A stretch of 64,000 bases of DNA from Prolixibacteraceae bacterium JC049 (GTDB lineage Bacteria > Bacteroidota > Bacteroidia > Bacteroidales > Prolixibacteraceae). Below are positions 26,813 to 35,979 of this stretch, in pieces. Both the position numbers and the translations under genes were made by a program. The notes beneath the pieces were generated by a model, which saw only the letters and a list, made by a program, of their open reading frames with translations, ran no database searches and was not told the origin of the DNA. Every line of letters begins with the position of its first letter. The stretch's first letter is position 1. Location of the stretch: the NCBI GenBank assembly GCA_023369685.1, contig SACZ01000009.1, positions 1 through 64,000 on the forward strand, written 5' to 3'.

Positions 26813-27436
26813 TTATCTATTATTTAATTCCTGAATCTTTTGTTTTTCTATCATTTCGAAAGGAAAGTACTTTTCTCGAACTGCATCAATTTTGAATTTA
26901 CTATCCTTGCAATCGCCTGGTGCTTTTTGTCTTTCCAAGACACCTAAATTGTAGAAGTTTATCAATCCCTTTAAATCATAAGAAGGACTTACTGCACCAA
27001 CCCGAACGACCTCTTTATCATAGTCAGCGCTTCCTATCAATCCAATTTTTGATGTATCACTCTTAAATCCTCTTTCATTTAAATAAGCTAAATCAAAACA
27101 GTCAATACAAATTGTATTGATTAACCCACTCGGAATTTGCCTACCGAATAATTTGAAGTCTTTTAAAGTTTTCAAGTCAGGCCTGATAGTGTCTTTATAG
27201 CTAGTAAAACAAATACCTACCCAAATCCCCGCGCTGTCTTTGTCAAAATCAAGGATAATCCCAGAATAGAAATAGTTTGAGTCCTTTAAATACACATAAT
27301 CACCAACTTTATAATTCATACTACTCAAATCTATTCCACTCCAATCAGCTTTTAAGATATCTGCATTCTTATCTGAACTACAAGAAATCAGTAAAGCTGA
27401 AATTAATAATCCTAATATTGTAAATGTTCCTCTCAT
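26813..27436 (-). CDS. Putative lipoprotein, function unknown
   Basis: 207 residues; lipobox LLISC at about 15-19, so it is predicted to be anchored on the envelope. The mature part (YKVGDYVYLKDSNYFYSGIILDFDKDSAGIW) suggests a small beta-barrel-like domain. I do not recognise a family. It lies 70 bp downstream of gajB on the same strand, but as a lipoprotein it is unlikely to be part of the defence system. Codon use is AT-rich like the neighbouring Gabija genes. Confidence 0.6.
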   Translation of the reverse strand: MRGTFTILGLLISALLISCSSDKNADILKADWSGIDLSSMNYKVGDYVYLKDSNYFYSGIILDFDKDSAGIWVGICFTSYKDTIRPDLKTLKDFKLFGRQIPSGLINTICIDCFDLAYLNERGFKSDTSKIGLIGSADYDKEVVRVGAVSPSYDLKGLINFYNLGVLERQKAPGDCKDSKFKIDAVREKYFPFEMIEKQKIQELNNR

Positions 27437-27506
27437 GCTATAGGATTTCTTTCAATTACAGCCAATGATTCAGCACTATTAATAATTGCCAGTTGCATGC
27501 TGTTTC

Positions 27507-29267
27507 TTATACTTCTTTAATTTGAAAACTATTACTAAGAATTGCTCTATTCGCGACACTTAAAGTTGGAATTGATATAAACAACCTTTCTCTTGCTCTA
27601 CTTGCTGCTACATAATTTATTCGCTGTTCTTCATTATTGATTAAATCTGGTGCTAATAAAAATTCCAAATTTGATTCCTCTTTTAAAACTATTAAAACAT
27701 TATCAAACTCATCACCCTTTGCTTTATGGATAGTCTTATGAAAACTCATATCTTCTGGAATCTTAACACATATAGCTAATTGCTGGTATGAATGCGTTTC
27801 GTAGAATGTCTTAGCTTTACCTTTTGCTAAATTAGCAATGGAAGAATTAATATTTGTCTTTAAGAAAGAATGAAAATCATAAAGAGTCCCCGAATTGTAT
27901 GTATTATAATTTGATAATAGCAAGCAAAGATCATTCATTGCTTGCTTTTTCTTTTCCTCCTTATCAGTAATATCTCTATACATTCTATACAATTCCTTGA
28001 TTGCATCTTTAAACTTCTTTTCTCTCGCTAATTCAATAGCCTTAATGCAAGCAGAGATGGTATTACGTCTAATTGAGTTACTGTCTGAATTATTTAATTC
28101 ATTAAAAAGTTGATTATTTAGTGTTATTCCATTAACACCTCGTTTCATTGCATTTGAGGTAATATTATCTCTAGATAAAGTAAAAACAACTTCTCGTTGA
28201 CAATGAGAACAAGCCTCAACATATGCACCTAACATATCTCCAACAAATATTTTAGGAAAATCCCCCTCCTCATTTCTATGTTTATTTTGAACCAAATCTG
28301 TCCTTGTAATATTTAGTACATCAATTATTCTATTAGTACTTCTTCTATTATCTAGCATTTGATAATCTACTATTCCAGGTAAAGTAAAAGATGTGAACTG
28401 GGAAGCTTGAGCTCCCTGAAATCCATATATAGATTGGGCAATATCCCCAATAATACCGACAGTAGTTTCTTCTGCTCCAACTTCTTTCAATATTGAAACT
28501 TGAATCGGATTACTATCTTGAAATTCATCTACGAAAAAGTAGGGAAACTTTGCCCTTAAAACCTTTGTAACAAATGGGAATCTTTTTAAAATATGAATAC
28601 TAAAAAATAGAATATCATCGTGATGCAGAATTCCTTTTGACCAATACAGCTTCTTATACTCAAGCAAATTTGGTTCTAAGATATCTAAACATTCACTATT
28701 CAAATAACGTCTTTGGGAATTGCTCTGTATATAAAATGCTTCTGAGCGAGAACAAATAATTTCAGCATTGTTGGATGAAGATATTTTATAACTGATGGTA
28801 GCTAACCATCTAGATAATGCCTCTTTGTTATTTTCTAACCTAAGAAGTTGATTTATTGTAAATGGATGCCTTAAAGAATTTCGGTTAGGATGATCTTCAA
28901 TCCAAGTTTTAACATATTTGAAACGAACTAAGTGTTCATCATGTCCATCTATTCTTTCAACATTAAGGCCAAAGTCATCTGCTATAAAATTAGCATACGG
29001 CTTAACTATATGCTTGTACAAGAAACTATGAATTGTTGAAACTTCAACATGCTCGGACGTAGTCCCTAGACGTTCTAAAATGGTTTCAACTGCTATATTA
29101 GTATAAGTTATACAAGCTATTTTTCTTGTTTTACCTAATCGCTTTGAATTATACAGCACATTCTTAATATGCTGTACTAACCAATGAGTTTTACCAGCAC
29201 CTGGACCTGCTGATACTCTGAAATGTTGTTCTATATTTGGTAATAAGTAATCCGAATCTATCTGCAT
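27507..29267 (-). CDS. gajB: UvrD-like helicase, Gabija GajB
   Basis: 586 residues from the ATG at 29267; a TTG two codons upstream is possible. SF1 helicase motifs are in order: Walker A SAGPGAGKTH (19-28), Walker B with Q-motif neighbour FFVDEFQDSN (about 246), GDIAQSIYGFQGA, and motif VI VAASRARERLF near 553. It overlaps the 3' end of the OLD-family nuclease gene by 10 bp. An OLD nuclease plus a UvrD-type helicase in this order is the Gabija anti-phage system, where the helicase component senses nucleic-acid states and the complex cleaves DNA or depletes nucleotides. Somewhat longer than the type GajB (about 490 residues, from memory). Confidence 0.82.
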   Translation of the reverse strand: MQIDSDYLLPNIEQHFRVSAGPGAGKTHWLVQHIKNVLYNSKRLGKTRKIACITYTNIAVETILERLGTTSEHVEVSTIHSFLYKHIVKPYANFIADDFGLNVERIDGHDEHLVRFKYVKTWIEDHPNRNSLRHPFTINQLLRLENNKEALSRWLATISYKISSSNNAEIICSRSEAFYIQSNSQRRYLNSECLDILEPNLLEYKKLYWSKGILHHDDILFFSIHILKRFPFVTKVLRAKFPYFFVDEFQDSNPIQVSILKEVGAEETTVGIIGDIAQSIYGFQGAQASQFTSFTLPGIVDYQMLDNRRSTNRIIDVLNITRTDLVQNKHRNEEGDFPKIFVGDMLGAYVEACSHCQREVVFTLSRDNITSNAMKRGVNGITLNNQLFNELNNSDSNSIRRNTISACIKAIELAREKKFKDAIKELYRMYRDITDKEEKKKQAMNDLCLLLSNYNTYNSGTLYDFHSFLKTNINSSIANLAKGKAKTFYETHSYQQLAICVKIPEDMSFHKTIHKAKGDEFDNVLIVLKEESNLEFLLAPDLINNEEQRINYVAASRARERLFISIPTLSVANRAILSNSFQIKEV

Positions 29268-31417
29268 ATCCAATCAATTGCATCTTTTATATACTGAGGA
29301 ACAACAAACTCTTTATAATTACTAGTTCCTATTTTATCTAAATTTTCTTCTAATGCATAAGCTAATTCCAATGCATTTTCACCTTTACCAACAGAATTTA
29401 AATATCTTGATGCGATAATTGCTTTTTTCTTATCATCATCAGAAGTCCAATTGCAAGAGTTTATTCCATCTTCAATGGCTTTATTTTTTGTATTGGGATT
29501 TGCTTCAGTTCCTTTTGGTAATAAGTCTAAGAAATCAGCAACAGATTTTGTGGAATCTCCTACGTAAGTCATTAATTTAATTATCTCATCACGATTACTC
29601 ATTGATTCCGTTACTAATAATTCAAGTGATGGATTATGAAGAACTAAATCATATTCAAATGTTTTTCCTTTGTTTGCATCCTGACTAAAAAATCGAATAT
29701 TAGGGTGAGATGAAAATTTATTTATATTAGAAGTAGGATTATCTTGATAATCGTATACCGTAGCATCCTGTTGATAATCGAATGGATAGCATTTTTTATA
29801 TTTGCCATCTGGTTTTAATCTTCTTTCAAGATCTCTATCAGTTAAGCATACAATTTTCTTGTTTATTGTATGTGGTTTCGGATGATCAAAAAGGTGGAGA
29901 AAATGATCGAAATGTCGTCCTCCAACATTTATTACAGCAATATGATTATCTTCTAAAGTCTTCGATTGATAAATATCATTCGCTGGATTTGTTGACTGAG
30001 CAGATGTAAATTCTTCTTGAGATTTTATATTGTAGTATTTTGCAAACAACGACATTAAAAGTTGTTCCGCTATTCCTTCAACTAATATCACTTTTTGAGC
30101 AAAGAGCATGTCGGATTTTGTTGCATCTAAAAATCGTTGCACATACTTTTTGCTTTTATTATCAGAAGGAAATACACGCCCTGTATAACCGACACTTGTT
30201 TCACCATTTTCATTGTGAAGACAAATAATTTCATCTAATGAAACAGCCGATGTAATATGAGTAGAATGTGTTGTTACAAATATTTGCCTAGCCTTATTTT
30301 TACTATCCTTTAAAAATTTCAAAAACTTGTACTGCATTGAAGGATGTAAGTGTGCCTCTGGCTCTTCGATGGCTAGTGTAGAAAATACTTTTGCATTACT
30401 CCCCATATAACTGCCATCACAATCCACTTGCATTTTTGCTAATAGAAGAGACATAAATATTAAATTATTATATCCTAATCCATTATGTGTTGCAGGCACT
30501 TTTATATCAATACCGGTTTCATATTTTATTATCAATTTTAATGCAGAAAACATTTCAATTTCTGAAAGACTACCTTCAAAATCTGGCATAGCATTATTGA
30601 ACGACGCACCAGTCTCTTTGGCATAGGATAAAATTTGTTCCTTCCCTTTTTCCATTCTTCTCTGAAGCTGGCTCAGCGCCAAATCTGCAAGTATCGAAAA
30701 CTCTTCCTGTCTGGTTCTAATCTCTTCTTTTCTAATGCTCTGGGCATCTTCAGCAAGAGAATTCATATCTTCTTTCAAATCGTAATCCAAAAAGAATTGA
30801 AAAACATCACGGAGAAGTGTGTTTTTTCCTGTCAACATATCTCTTTCAACATCGCGTATTGCATCTAAAAATTGAAAGTCAAATTTCTGAAGTGATTCAC
30901 TATCGGCAACTGTCTTTGTTCTTATATCTCCTCCCCATATTTTGTAGGTATAAAGTCGAATAAAATTGTGCTTAATAGTTTTCCAAGCTTTATCTTTTGC
31001 TAAGGTCGGATTACTTTCTGTAATCCTTCTAAGTTCAGTTTTATAGTTTTCAGTTTCTTTCTCTGGTAAGAAAAATTCATAAGTTAGTTTAGCTTCATAA
31101 GAAGCATCCAACTTTGTTAACCAATTACCAACTGTTACTAAATCATCAGGAGTTTCATCATTTCCTTTTTTAATTGTTACAGTTATAACGACTTTGGGAG
31201 GTGTATCTCTAAGATCTTCAAAACTGATATTCTTATTAAAATCATCAGTATCAAGCCTTCTAGATGCATCATTATTTAAAACCAATGCTAATGCTTTCAA
31301 CAAATTGGATTTACCTGCATTATTATGCCCAATAATAACATTAACTCCTTCTTTTAATTCAATTGTTTTTGATTTGAAATTTCTAAAGTTTTCAATTTTT
31401 ATATCTGATATGTACAT
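29258..31417 (-). CDS. gajA: OLD-family ATPase/TOPRIM nuclease, Gabija GajA
   Basis: 719 residues from the ATG at 31417 (MYISDIKIENFRNF, the normal OLD/RecF-like start). The longer in-frame start at 31477 lacks support. Walker A GHNNAGKS (30-37), signature-like NGLGYNNLIF, Walker B AIEEPEAHLHP (about 350-360), H-loop TTHSTH, then the TOPRIM nuclease with ILVEGIAE (about 442) and CLTDRD (about 524). All active-site acids I can check are intact. It starts the two-gene Gabija operon. Longer than the type GajA (about 580 residues, from memory), mainly through a longer C-terminal region after TOPRIM. Confidence 0.85.
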   Translation of the reverse strand: MYISDIKIENFRNFKSKTIELKEGVNVIIGHNNAGKSNLLKALALVLNNDASRRLDTDDFNKNISFEDLRDTPPKVVITVTIKKGNDETPDDLVTVGNWLTKLDASYEAKLTYEFFLPEKETENYKTELRRITESNPTLAKDKAWKTIKHNFIRLYTYKIWGGDIRTKTVADSESLQKFDFQFLDAIRDVERDMLTGKNTLLRDVFQFFLDYDLKEDMNSLAEDAQSIRKEEIRTRQEEFSILADLALSQLQRRMEKGKEQILSYAKETGASFNNAMPDFEGSLSEIEMFSALKLIIKYETGIDIKVPATHNGLGYNNLIFMSLLLAKMQVDCDGSYMGSNAKVFSTLAIEEPEAHLHPSMQYKFLKFLKDSKNKARQIFVTTHSTHITSAVSLDEIICLHNENGETSVGYTGRVFPSDNKSKKYVQRFLDATKSDMLFAQKVILVEGIAEQLLMSLFAKYYNIKSQEEFTSAQSTNPANDIYQSKTLEDNHIAVINVGGRHFDHFLHLFDHPKPHTINKKIVCLTDRDLERRLKPDGKYKKCYPFDYQQDATVYDYQDNPTSNINKFSSHPNIRFFSQDANKGKTFEYDLVLHNPSLELLVTESMSNRDEIIKLMTYVGDSTKSVADFLDLLPKGTEANPNTKNKAIEDGINSCNWTSDDDKKKAIIASRYLNSVGKGENALELAYALEENLDKIGTSNYKEFVVPQYIKDAIDWICR

Positions 31418-31529
31418 AAATATGTGTTTTCTATTTTTTTCAAAATTGTATGCAACGTATATACAAGATCCTCTCACATAATCAATATTGTAGTTGCTAA
31501 AGGTAAGCCTTGGGGGGCTGTTATCGTTC

Positions 31530-31537
31530 CAAAGATA
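31530..31537 (-). promoter_or_regulatory. Candidate -7 box (TATCTTTG) upstream of gajA
   Basis: Minus-strand TATCTTTG fits TAnnTTTG and lies about 113 bp before the gajA ATG. A GTTT near the -33 distance lies about 20 bp further upstream. The leader is fairly long and contains a six-G run on the plus strand near 31512-31517. Confidence 0.35.
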
Positions 31538-31646
31538 GAAATAAGAGTTAACTGCAGAAACAATATACTAAGATAAAACATTTTACTCTCTGCATGTATT
31601 GACAACTGCTTGCAATGATGTACTAAATATGTATCCAGACAACAAA

Positions 31647-31666
31647 CCCCGCAATTTTTTGCGGGG
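31647..31666 (-). terminator. Hairpin terminator after the PEGA-like gene
   Basis: Perfect 8-bp stem CCCCGCAA / TTGCGGGG with a 4-nt loop, 34 bp past the stop at 31700. On the minus strand it is followed by a T-rich GTTTGTTGT rather than a clean T run. Confidence 0.6.
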
Positions 31667-31699
31667 CATTGTTCTAAAGATGGATAAAAAAGAATGGGC

Positions 31700-32623
31700 T
31701 TATACCTCTGCCATTTCTGGTATTGGTATGGGCTCTAACACCACATTTAGTTTTAATGTGGTGTTTGGATATATCAACACGTGCTGTGTTTGTGGTTGGA
31801 AAGCATCTAAACGAAAAGTTATCTTTTGCAACCCCGGCTGTATATTCGAGATATAGAAGATGCCCTTTGTTCCTCCACGTTTACCAATATATTCGTCGTT
31901 AATTGTAATGGCTACTGCCCTTAGCGGTTCGCCCTTGTTATTGGTAATTTTCCCTTCAATGCAACGCTTGGTTGAGCTTGGAGTAACAGGATTAAGTGTT
32001 CTTAAATACTTCTTGTATACTTCCGGATGACTTTCGGCATAATTAGCCTGCATCATTCCCTTAAGTGTATGTTTCTGGGTTTGTACAAACCAGTCGATGT
32101 TAATTCTGATTTTTTCACGCGCCTGCTTATATTTAATTTGCAATTTGCGTGGTTTCGATAAAAGCACAGAAGCCTCATCGTAAGCAGCAACTAAGCCTGT
32201 CTTCTCATCTTCTGTAACCCCCGAAGCTGTAGCCTCAGTAGCGTGAGCATTAATTAAAGTTACAAGCTTTTTCGAATGTACGATCACCTCTGCTTGTTTG
32301 CAGTGATTCAATTCCGACTTGGTACAACCTGTAATTTCCGAAAACGATTCAAAGCCATTAAAATTACCATAGCTAATCATTTTAGCAGCTACTTTCGCAC
32401 ACAGCTCCTTTAGCTTCTTAAATGCTTTATGCTTTTGTTTGGTAATTGGCTCTTTCGATGCATCGTACTCTACAATTAAAGCAGTGGTCTCATTATACTT
32501 ACTTTCAACTGTTTCAAATACCGATTTTGCAAATTCATTTTCTGCAAAAACAGTAATATTCTCCTGATAAAAGGTGACTACATTTTGCATCTCCACCTTT
32601 TTGGATAATAAAAATTTATTCAT
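31700..32623 (-). CDS. Hypothetical protein, helical N-terminus and C-terminal CarboxypepD_reg/PEGA-like domain
   Basis: 307 residues from the ATG at 32623 (MNKFLLSKKVEMQNVV). The ORF extends 20 codons upstream, but those residues look unlike a leader. Residues 1-225 are mainly helical and charged, with no recognised family. Residues about 240-307 form a beta-sandwich: CIEGKITNNKGEPLRAVAITINDEYIG, GGTKGIFYISNIQPG, and a Pro-rich tail. There is no signal peptide, so it appears cytoplasmic, unusual for this domain type. It precedes gajA on the same strand by 280 bp, with a terminator-like hairpin between. Confidence 0.6.
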   Translation of the reverse strand: MNKFLLSKKVEMQNVVTFYQENITVFAENEFAKSVFETVESKYNETTALIVEYDASKEPITKQKHKAFKKLKELCAKVAAKMISYGNFNGFESFSEITGCTKSELNHCKQAEVIVHSKKLVTLINAHATEATASGVTEDEKTGLVAAYDEASVLLSKPRKLQIKYKQAREKIRINIDWFVQTQKHTLKGMMQANYAESHPEVYKKYLRTLNPVTPSSTKRCIEGKITNNKGEPLRAVAITINDEYIGKRGGTKGIFYISNIQPGLQKITFRLDAFQPQTQHVLIYPNTTLKLNVVLEPIPIPEMAEV

Positions 32624-33803
32624 TATAATCAATTTTGATTTATTACTAGGGAGCTTTGCTAAACTTTTTGCAGAGGAAAGCAAGGTTCCCGTTTTTGTTT
32701 TGCAATTACTTGCTGTAGTATAGTGTCTTACACACTATTTAATATGCACTTTCACTTTCCAACAATAAGCTTCAACTACATTTGTTAAGGCCATTTCGTT
32801 TCATATCTAAACTATTGCATCTCTTACATATGTCTCTGCATTTCATGCATGTCTAATTATTTTAGATACATATGCTATTTCCATTAATGTATATGGCTTT
32901 ACGTTTCACACATATGTTTCTGCATTCCATGCATATCTAATTGTTTTAGCTACACATGTCATTTCTATTGATGCATTGGATCTTGCGTTTCATGCATATC
33001 TCATAATTCGCTTTTCATAAGCTATGATCATTCATTTATATGGCATTGCAATTCAAAATTAGAACGATTTACAATACTCATATGGGATGTCGATTCATCC
33101 ATAGTCATTCTTCGAACTTGTTTCTTTAATTGATTCAACTATCTCCCTTATTTTTTCTCATCTATATGAGCATTTAAGGCAAATATATGCCCATAATAGA
33201 GACCATTAGGCCAAAGAATAACTGTTCTATTCCTATTCATACTTTTATTATGATGTAGAAGAGCAGGCACCGAGTAGCTTTCATTTTATTGGATTAATTA
33301 CAATTGCCCTGCATCTCGAAAAAGTGTTCAGATAGAAAATAACGAAATTATTACAGTAGAATAACTCAATTATTTAAGCCTGAAACTAAAATGGACAGTA
33401 AGGGAGAGGTGTTGTTTTTTCATTTGCACTATTTGTTTTTGGGATTGAAAACGTGAAATAAGCAATTTAATGCACGCATAGTCAATAATCGTATCGACTC
33501 TAGGAAGTTATTCACCAAGTATTTTGATGAGGGGTTTTTCATGATTACATACCTATTTAATAAATACAAAAATCACATAATCAGTAATCGCATATACGTA
33601 GAAGAAACAGAACTAGTTACAAACAAAACACGCACACAAAACTGTTATTAAGCATATTTACAACAAGATATACGGTTTACACATCATAAAATGATCATTC
33701 CTGCTATCTACATCTTATCTAAGATCCCGCTAGTGCAAACTTTTTCCCAACTGCTAGCGTAAGCTTCCTTTGCTCGTGCCTTACCAGCACACAAAGTCGG
33801 ATC
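32624..33803. other. 1.18 kb AT-rich gene-free region with imperfect 84-bp repeats
   Basis: No convincing gene on either strand. At about 32790-33000 an imperfect repeat with period 84 bp is visible (TGTCTCTGCA at 32831 and TGTTTCTGCA at 32915, each followed by ATGCATRTCTAATTRTTTTAG), with a truncated third unit near 32984. A diverged REP-like hairpin copy lies at 33752-33780. The remainder is low-complexity AT-rich sequence, possibly decayed genes. Confidence 0.6.
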
Positions 33804-34433
33804 TTATTTTCCTTTCTTATTCATCCACCATTTCATAGTCAATCCCCAACCAAGTCCAGTAATCAACCACACTGGAATTCCTATCAAAATACTTTTTTGA
33901 GTAACTTCTTCCTTTTCAATCAATGGGAAAATAATTTGCATAATGACGAACATAAATACCCCAAATAAAACACCTTTCTTTAACCAATTTTTGGTCGAAT
34001 TTTTCTTTTCGGGAATTTCAAGATTTATGCTTTTATATCTATCAGCTTGCTTGTCCAACCAGTTTTGTTTTAAAGTCTTATGAAACCAACCCCAAATCGG
34101 AAAAGTTAAAGCCAAAACTATCATTGAGGTCAAGTTTCTCTGAACTGGAATTATTTTAGAACAATTATCACAATAGAAACCATACCAATTTTTCAATGCG
34201 GTTTTGTTCTGAACTGAATATTTTACTCCCAGGTGTAGTTCTCCACAATGAGGACAAGGAACCAATGAGCGTTGATAAAAAGGTTTTTTTCCTGTCCGTT
34301 CTATTAACATTACTTTCGGAATTGTTTGGCCTAAAATCAACTCATTAACTACAAGCCCTGGATTAATAATCCAATGCAATATTACAGGACTTTTCCAGTT
34401 CCAAACTTTGTATTTCTGTTTGTCGTAATTCAT
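33804..34433 (-). CDS. Membrane protein with zinc-ribbon-like CPHC/CDNC motifs
   Basis: 209 residues. A soluble N-terminal part starts VWNWKSPVILHWIINPG, a segment I have seen in uncharacterised Bacteroidota proteins. CPHCGE (about 60) and CDNCSK (about 89) could form a zinc ribbon. TM helices occur at about 102-120, 152-172 and 182-202. Function unknown. It stands alone in the accessory region between the AT-rich gap and transposon-like remnants. Confidence 0.65.
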   Translation of the reverse strand: MNYDKQKYKVWNWKSPVILHWIINPGLVVNELILGQTIPKVMLIERTGKKPFYQRSLVPCPHCGELHLGVKYSVQNKTALKNWYGFYCDNCSKIIPVQRNLTSMIVLALTFPIWGWFHKTLKQNWLDKQADRYKSINLEIPEKKNSTKNWLKKGVLFGVFMFVIMQIIFPLIEKEEVTQKSILIGIPVWLITGLGWGLTMKWWMNKKGK

Positions 34434-34519
34434 TCTGATTTTCTTAGATCTCGGTTATTCGTTTCAATATTGCCTATAACAGTAAACTGGTAGAATAGAA
34501 AAAAGGAATCTCTCCTTAA

Positions 34520-34547
34520 GCCTCTCAAAGAACCGTACATGAGAGGC
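34520..34547 (-). other. Group-II-intron-like hairpin (possible remnant)
   Basis: Minus-strand GCCTCTCA TGTACGGTTCTT TGAGAGGC: a perfect 8-bp stem with a loop containing TGTACGGTTCTT. This motif resembles the hairpin before the maturase ORF in many bacterial group II introns. No maturase gene is nearby, so at most it is a fragment. Confidence 0.35.
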
Positions 34548-34591
34548 ACCCAATACGACTCTTTTAGTACATAAATCCTTCTACAAGTTAA

Positions 34592-34735
34592 ATAGAAAAA
34601 ATCCAATTTCCAACAATAAAACAAGTCCCGGAATCCTCCATTGAACGCTTTAAACGCCTAACAGGCATTGATCTATGTTTGTGTTCAAAATGTAAAAAGA
34701 GAAACTTCAACTATTTGAATTTTCACCTTAAATAA
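34592..34735 (+). pseudogene. Possible remnant of a transposase C-terminus (IS91-like)
   Basis: An open stretch without a start codon reads ESSIERFKRLTGIDLCLC followed by SKCKK and ends at TAA 733-735 of the 34 kb block. The pattern Leu-Thr-Gly-Ile-Asp...Cys-x-C-x2-Cys recalls the C-terminal zinc-binding end of IS91-type Y2 transposases. Only about 47 residues survive, and the upstream part is missing. The assignment rests on motif memory alone. Confidence 0.4.
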
Positions 34736-34774
34736 GATCTCCATAGATTAATATGCAGTGAACCGCACAGAGCA

Positions 34775-35266
34775 TTAACCTTTGGTGGTAGTTATTTTAT
34801 TTAATTGTTCACTGAGTTCCTTTTTAATGTCAGAATGATTAGAGCTTATTATCATTCCGTATATCAGAATTCCTATGGATGTTATTACAATTCCAACAGC
34901 GTTTGACACTGCAAAAAACGGAAGAAAAAGTACACTCCCAATTACAAGGAACATTATAATACTCCAAAGTGGTATTTCAAAATTACAATCTATCCTTAAT
35001 TCATTGTCTGAATTTTGATTGGACAAAACTCCTTTAGCTAATATTTCAGTCCTAAAACCTCGTGTTAATGGTCTATACAGGTAAATTGAAAATTTGTCTT
35101 TTTCTTTACGCCCTCCAAATACATTATCATAATTACCATCAAATGTTGTTGAATAACTAATTTCTGGATTAATATGCTGACCAACTGTTATTTTATCCAA
35201 TTTTGTCCAAAATTCTTCTTTAGAAATGCCTTTAAGGATAAAACTTTGAGAACTTAGTTTAATCAT
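34775..35266 (-). CDS. Hypothetical protein with two C-terminal TM segments
   Basis: 163 residues from the ATG at 35266 (MIKLSSQSFILKGIS), preceded by an A-rich AAAAGAA leader. The open frame continues 50 codons upstream to 35416, with another possible Met at 35338, so the start is uncertain. The N-terminal 95 residues look beta-rich (FSIYLYRPLTRGFRTEIL). About 96-115 and 118-138 are hydrophobic and should span the membrane. No family recognised. Confidence 0.5.
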   Translation of the reverse strand: MIKLSSQSFILKGISKEEFWTKLDKITVGQHINPEISYSTTFDGNYDNVFGGRKEKDKFSIYLYRPLTRGFRTEILAKGVLSNQNSDNELRIDCNFEIPLWSIIMFLVIGSVLFLPFFAVSNAVGIVITSIGILIYGMIISSNHSDIKKELSEQLNKITTTKG

Positions 35267-35979
35267 TTCTTTTGTGCTTTTATTTGAGTTACGACGAAGT
35301 GATCCCCGGCTATTCGCTCTTTGGTTTTTATTAATCATAAAAGTAGTGATTTGTTTACACTCTTTTACTAAATCTTCTCTGTAATTTTCACCAGCACAAA
35401 CCTGTAGAAAAATCACTTCTAAGAAAAGGCTTAGTTTTCCCTAACATAACACCCCCCGCTAGAACGTTTAAAATGGCGTAGCCATGATATTATATAAGCC
35501 ACAATAAGGACAACTCGTTTGTAACGAGTAATAGTGTGCAACATAAGAACAGATCGCTTCTTTTCAATCTCGATGACGATCACTATGCCCTTCGCACTTT
35601 CCCTTTAGCAACCAAACCCAGTCTCCCTTTCCTCCGGTTTCCAAATTCCATTCCGTTTCCTGAAGCTCTCGAAGGGAATCTCAATGAACAACAGGCTTCG
35701 ACAAATTCAGTCAGCAACAAATTATGCATTAATAATTAATCACTTATAATTCTCTCATTTTTCAATCGCAATAACACTTACCATGCTCTTTGCCCTTTCC
35801 TCTCTGCCCTTGCAACCAAATCCTGTCTACCCTTTTTCCGGTTTCCAGACTCCTTGCCACTTATACTCCCCTCTTCAAACCAGGTTGTTCGTTGCAATAA
35901 ATCCGTCGATGGTTTAAAAGCCACTCCACCAATCAATCGCTACAACTACTTTCGAATTGCTAAACAAAAACAGATCACT
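35267..35979. repeat. Gene-free, repeat-rich region
   Basis: Contains a hairpin ATGGC-GTA-GCCAT at 35473-35485, preceded by CCGCTAGAACGTTTAAA and sharing the GTA loop with the hairpin at 25185-25197. A second hairpin is ACTCGTT-TGT-AACGAGT (35513-35529), and two family A tracts lie at about 35600-35660 and 35815-35850. The reading frames here cover repeats also present at 39.0-39.4 kb and are not considered genes. Confidence 0.6.

Noticed and set aside
26813-27436. Third Gabija component
   Set aside because: It is a predicted lipoprotein and not a known Gabija partner; only adjacency links it to gajB.
34430-34624. 64-residue minus-strand frame overlapping the zinc-ribbon gene start
   Set aside because: No family pattern, aromatic-rich, and it covers the intron-like hairpin; more likely non-coding.
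35536-35739. Frame of 67 residues in repeat family A
   Set aside because: Its sequence matches the intergenic repeat also found at 39.3 kb on a different gene background, so it is a repeat shadow.
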